Assembly (NCBI GenBank): GCA_017654935.2
Contig: CM065704.1
Coordinates: 23,485,266-23,549,265, forward strand
Length of the DNA stretch: 64,000 nucleotides
Direction of reading: 5' to 3'
Source of the DNA: Phymorhynchus buccinoides
Lineage: Eukaryota; Mollusca; Gastropoda; Neogastropoda; Raphitomidae
Shown here: positions 1-64,000 of the stretch, piece by piece
Layout: each line of letters opens with the position of its first letter
How positions within the stretch are numbered: position 1 is the stretch's first letter
Made by a program: the position numbers and the translations under genes
Notes under the pieces: model-generated
What the model was told of the DNA's origin: nothing
What the model saw: the letters and a program-made list of their open reading frames with translations, nothing else
The model's database searches: none

Positions 1-850
1 ATAAGCCCACTAGTAAGTATTATTGATGGCAGGTGATTGAGATTTGGTTTGTTTGATCCTAGTTTTGATCTAGATCCTATGTTCAATGATGAATAAGGAG
101 TAGATAGATATGTTATTGAAAAGAAGTAGTAAACATTCTGTTCTATTTGTGTGCACTGATTATTTGTGTGTGTGTGTTTTTGACTTGAACACTTTTGGTA
201 CCAGAACCGGAGTTTATGCCTACTAACCCTTTTGTCTATTTTTAGTAGGAAACCTATGGGTCGCAATCTTGCACTTTATGATACCATTCCTTTCCAGGTG
301 TTGGATGGAGAGTGATGTTGGCTTGATGATCACCTTTTATGTTTTACTGATCTCAGTTTGTTAACTGAAATTCAGATTATGTGTTCTTAGTGCTATTGTA
401 CAAGGGAAGCCTTCTAGCCGGTTGGGATTCACTAATTCCCTGCCGACTGAAGCCCCTTGTCTCTAAGCCATAGAGACCTACATCCACCTTCTCCTGTGAT
501 TATCAGCAGGGCATCGTGGGCCGGACGATTATCCTGGACTCACAAGCATCAAGACGGGACCGCCGCCAAGACGCCCCGCACCCAGAATCCGCGAGGAGAC
601 CACGCCTGAACCGTGCCACTTCCCGCGAAGCCGTAACCGGAACGACTGGGAGCTACTCTCACCTGATGAGCAAGCCCAGCCACCCCAGCACTAGCCGATC
701 CCTACGGAACCCGGGCACAAATATAAATTTATTAGATGAAAAGGGGCCGGGAAAGTTGCTCATCTCCCATACCCTAGAGAAGTGGGTTAAAGGCAAATTT
801 TCTACTTGAAAATTTAACACACTAAAAGTCTTCCCTAGAGGCTTAGCCTT
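1..850. other. Unassigned upstream region
   Basis: No gene recognised. A 97-codon open frame at 516-809 (+) is rich in Arg, Pro and Ser, starts with GTG, and resembles no family I know. The higher GC of 400-720 compared with its flanks suggests an old element fragment such as a retroelement leader. No boundaries, TSD or terminal repeats could be found, so it stays unassigned. Confidence 0.4.
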
Positions 851-868
851 TTAACCCATTACCTCGTC

Positions 869-939
869 ACCCCCCCCCCCCCCTCCCCCCACACACATAC
901 ATTTGCGTGCGCACAAGCACTCATACACAAACACAGAGA

Positions 940-1026
<87 letters not shown>

Positions 1027-1173
1027 CGGAAGTCGGAAATGTTACTGAATATGGGCCAACAGCCCCATTCAGTGGGGGTAACATGCAAAAATTGAACAAA
1101 ATCTTGCACATTATTTTATGACAAAATAACATAGTTTGACACATTAAGATTAATTGTATGCTTTGAAAAGACT

Positions 1174-1229
<56 letters not shown>

Positions 1230-1230
1230 A
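869..1230. repeat. Poly-C and (GA)n microsatellites
   Basis: A short C-run at about 870-890 is followed by (GA)n at 931-1,024 and a second (GA)n at 1,176-1,227. The Arg-Glu and Ser-Leu open frames here are artefacts of the dinucleotide repeat. Confidence 0.95.
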
Positions 1231-1808
1231 GTACCGACAATTAAACCTTAAGATATATTTTTACTTAGTTTTGATGTAATTGTAATTTATTTCGCATTAT
1301 AGTTAAGGAGCGCTTTTGTGTTTTAGGTAAAATAGCTAAAAGAGCTTACATTTAAACTGAAAGAGACACACACAAACATGTTGCGCGTACTCATACACAC
1401 ACCATATGCACACACAGAGACACATACATTACATACAGCTCATACAAAGGCTACTCTCTCATTCACTCTCTCATACAAACATAATAACGCGCGCACGCAC
1501 GTACGCACGCACGTACACACAAACAAATACACGTACGCACAAACACACACACACACACACATACACACACACATAATATATATAATACACAAATACACAA
1601 TTAACATACAGAAAACAGTAACTGTTTTGAATGAAGAGGATTTCCCATAAAATACATGTCAGCCTAGTATTCTATAAATCATCCTGACACCACCACTCTA
1701 CCAAGACCCGCATGCATCTGAATCACATATCAATTCCAGTACATTCGTGTTTACTCTGTCTGTCTGTCATTATCTCTATCTGCCTGCTTGCCTGCCTTTT
1801 TGTCTATT

Positions 1809-1932
<124 letters not shown>

Positions 1933-2127
1933 CACCTTAGTTCCATAATCTTTCTATCCTTCTGAATGCGCTTTACATATACGTGTTATACTCAAAGATG
2001 GCAACGGTTTTGGCACCTCTTTCAAATTCACAAGATGACAAGTCTATAAAACACAAACAGCTTGAACCCACGACTATCGGTGACGACTAGCCTACAAAAT
2101 ACGTTACAAAATACCGATTGTAACACT

Positions 2128-18522
<16,395 letters not shown>

Positions 18523-18962
18523 CTGAACAGACACGACTGAAGTATTTGTTGCTTACACAAAAACGCCCCTAGTCATGGGTATACTATTGCTATATTTCAA
18601 CACAAAGAAAGTGACAAAAGAGATAAATAGAAACACGTGAAAAAAGACACCACGTGACACGTGTATGCATATATGTGCACATTAACATGAAAACATAATT
18701 ATGTTTTCTGAACGTTTTACACGCAAACAAGCAGTCTTATTTTGTTTACCAACCAAACTACATAATTTTCACGTGGAATGATTTTGTTGTAGCATACATA
18801 CTAAAACGTTTTTTTAATATTATTTTTATAGTTCGATGTTTGAATGTTGCGTTGTGGTATGGTATGGTGTGTCAAAGTCAAAGTGGCTTTTTTCCACGTA
18901 AAAAGTACACAGTATGTAATCCTACTCTCACTCTCTCCCTGTGTGTGCGTGCGTGCGTGCGC

Positions 18963-19024
<62 letters not shown>

Positions 19025-19229
19025 GCGCGCGTGCGTGCACGTGCGTGTGCGTGTGCGTGCGCGTGCGTGTGCGTGTGCGTGTGCGTGCTTGCGTGTGTGT
19101 GTAGCACACACACATGTGCTATGTTAATATGTGATGCCCAGAGACCACAAGACCAGCAACAAGACAGAACATCACACAGAGCAATGACAGGTCACATGAC
19201 AATTCCTCAGGATCCTGTTATTTTCCTAG
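18523..19229. other. Region between the two receptor genes
   Basis: Gene 1 3' UTR and spacer. A (TG)n/(GC)n microsatellite occupies 18,943-19,103. I could not place a signal-peptide exon for gene 2 here with confidence. Confidence 0.6.
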
Positions 19230-62192
<42,963 letters not shown>

Positions 62193-62930
62193 GTAAGCAG
62201 AGAATGATAAAAAATAAATTAAAGTATTGTATTTGTTCCTTTAAATTATTATTTTTAAGTTAATCAAAATTGTTTCTGAATTCTTGAAAAGTTGCATAAA
62301 ATATTAGTTTGGTTATAATGCGGATTCCAAAATTGAAGCAAAAAAGCATCAAACCGTTTACGTTTTCCACAAGTGCTTATGACAAAATCCGGTTTCAGAA
62401 TTCTGCTTTTTAATTTTTGTTTACCATAATTTGTGACCATGGACCGGTGTTCGCGGTGGAGTGAACACGCTTTTTTGCTCTCTCTCTTCCAAATGGGCTA
62501 AAGCAGACAGTGCCCTGGTTTCGTGTGCTATGATGAGCTTTGTGCCTAGCCTTTAGTTTTTACTTGTGTGCTTTATTTCTCTTTTCTTTTCTAGCGATAT
62601 TTTCTTTTTCTTTCTCGATCATTTTCTCTGTTTCTGGAGCCAAAGTTTGTACACATTCAAAATTATACGAGTGCAGTGAACTGAAGTAGGCCTGTGTGGG
62701 CTTCGGTATGTTTCAGCAATTTTGTGAACAGAATACAGCAAGTGAAAGTCAGCCTACGTGTTCAAGTGTCAACTCTTGACTTTTTGTGTAGTTTTTTTGC
62801 GACTTTTTGTGTAGGCTGGGCAAAATGTGATATCATTCTGTGATGATGAAATGAAGTATTCTGTGTTGTGGTAGGCTGTTTTTTTTTTATTTATTCAAGG
62901 GACACAATTTATAAATTAACAATATTTTGT
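62193..62930. other. Gene 2 intron after the last visible exon
   Basis: AT-rich. The part from about 62,430 (GACCATGGACCGGTG...) to 62,930 may be the 5' UTR of the LINE whose ORF1-like frame follows. No host exon seen. Confidence 0.5.
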
Positions 62931-62933
62931 AGG

Positions 62934-63458
62934 ATGGGTCCCAAACCAAGTCCGCAGTCTAGCAAAAACAAGAAAAAACAAGAAGAAAACAAGAAGAAAA
63001 CTAGACAAACCGGCCAGACAGACGGACAGAACGAAAGCACATCGTCTGACACCCACCACGATCCTCGGTCAGGACGAGAGAGGAACAACACAGGGACTCC
63101 TGGCAGAGAACGATCGTTAAGTAGAAAGGGGCAGATGGCCGAGCAACAGAAGATCACTAACTTCACTAATAGAGGAAACAATGGTGAGAAAAATATTGAA
63201 AATAGCCAGGCCGAATTAGAATTAGAATTAGAAGGTAATGAACATGATAAAGCCGATGATCCTGTTATGGTCGCATTAAATAGGATAGAAAAAAGTGTAG
63301 ACGAGGGAAAGAAACAAAATGAAAAAGTTCACGAACAGCTGGAAAGGATCATGTCGGAAATTTTTGAAATAAGAAAAGTTCAATTGCTTATTTTCAATCA
63401 ATACATGTACCAATTAATTTTGCTTAAAGAAAGGTTGAAGTTTGAAAGGAAAATTTAA
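62934..63458 (+). pseudogene. Probable LINE ORF1 N-terminal fragment
   Basis: ATG 62,934, MGPKPSPQSSKNKKKQEENK. A Lys/Arg/Gln-rich disordered start, QQKITNFTNRG, then a heptad-like coiled coil (VMVALNRIEKSVDEGKKQNEKVHEQLERI, in part). Layout (basic, disordered, coiled coil) is that of LINE ORF1 proteins, but no RRM or zinc knuckle follows before the stop, so it is truncated or broken. Confidence 0.5.
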
Positions 63459-64000
63459 ATGGTGTTCGAGCAGACAGTCTCATAGTTTTTGTATGAATAG
63501 AATATAGTTTCTCTGTAATGCACTTTAAATGATAACCTTCAGCTCTGGCACTGTTAACCATTTGTATTTGTGTATGACGGATTCAATGCTGAATTGTGAC
63601 AACATTATTTCTGTGTTCGATGTTGACAGATTCAAATGACAGCCTATGAACAGATTTTGGGGTATGTAAAAACAAGAATTAGGTTGAAAGAACATACATT
63701 GTTCATGGTGCAGGCCCTAAATTTGGTACAGCTAATGTGTGTTTAAAAAAAGTATTAATTATGAAAAAGACAAAAGTGTTAGTGTTAGTTTCTCACTTAA
63801 GCTGAAGATGAAAGCCATTTACTACAAACTCAACGGGAAGCTAAAATAATGGGGCCTGCTTGTGGGCCTGAATTATTATTTTCGATTTTCATGATAAATT
63901 TAACATGATTGTTTTGCAGAAATAGCAGGCGAGCTCAACTGTTAGCACATTTACATTTTTAGCAGATCTAATCAATTCTGAAGTGTAGAATTTGTAGGTC
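63459..64000. other. Window end, no feature seen
   Basis: AT-rich sequence with no ORF, repeat or splice site I can support. Confidence 0.5.

Noticed and set aside
516..809. 97-aa ORF as a host gene
   Set aside because: No ATG start, no recognised domain, no splice sites consistent with an exon; kept only as an unassigned region.
851..1121. Open frames of Arg-Glu and Ser-Leu repeats
   Set aside because: Pure products of (GA)n/(TC)n microsatellites; the same applies to 1712-1965, 45891-46333, 59353-60239 and the TG-derived frames at 13824-14321 and 18801-19127.

Overview
This window is eukaryotic and almost certainly from a lophotrochozoan, most likely a gastropod mollusc. The support is split genes with GT-AG introns, a GRL101/relaxin-receptor-like LRR GPCR, a tRNA-derived SINE of a type I recall from snail genomes, L2- and Tx1/L1-like LINEs, a Polinton (Maverick), and very heavy AG/TG microsatellite load. 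There are no bacterial operons, rRNA genes or CRISPR arrays. Host coding sequence is under 10% of the window; most of the rest is mobile or tandemly repeated DNA. Layout: (1) 1-2,127 is upstream DNA with microsatellites. (2) 2,128-18,522 (+) is a complete six-exon receptor gene. Its joined frame is 3,942 nt (1,313 codons plus stop) and every intron phase agrees. The domain order is signal peptide, two CUB-like modules, LDLa-like, C-type lectin (CTLD), several LDLa, LRR, and a rhodopsin-type 7TM. Its introns hold at least six hairpin or TIR elements, satellites, LINE relics and an amplified exon fragment. (3) From 19,230 (+) a second, paralogous receptor begins. Its first two recognisable exons lie at 19,230-20,130; the next begins at 55,043 in matching phase, and the gene continues to 62,192 and beyond the window, where the LRR-7TM exon should lie. 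(4) The 34.9-kb intron of that second gene contains a 22.9-kb Polinton (20,925-43,864, 172-173 bp TIRs) followed by a Tx1/L1-like LINE (about 43,900-53,995). (5) The 3' flank holds hammerhead ribozyme motifs in an inverted pair, a SINE, a 72-bp minisatellite and GA tracts. The Polinton is a fossil. Its packaging ATPase, PW-like gene, minor-capsid candidate and several small genes remain open. The major capsid gene is broken by a frameshift and by a solo LTR. The integrase is split by a Rex1-like LINE that itself carries an L2-like LINE. DNA polymerase B has lost its polymerase half, next to a 3.4-kb satellite array. The maturation protease was not found. Most notable observations: a TA-flanked MITE copy at 48,269-48,466, inside the LINE span, that differs from its relatives by roughly thirty one-way A-to-G changes on the LINE sense strand in both hairpin arms (the signature of ADAR editing followed by reverse transcription); two divergent hammerhead ribozymes at 56,984-57,028 (-) and 57,474-57,518 (+); and a Polinton-LINE compound intron in a multi-domain receptor paralog whose exon boundaries have been reshuffled relative to its neighbour.
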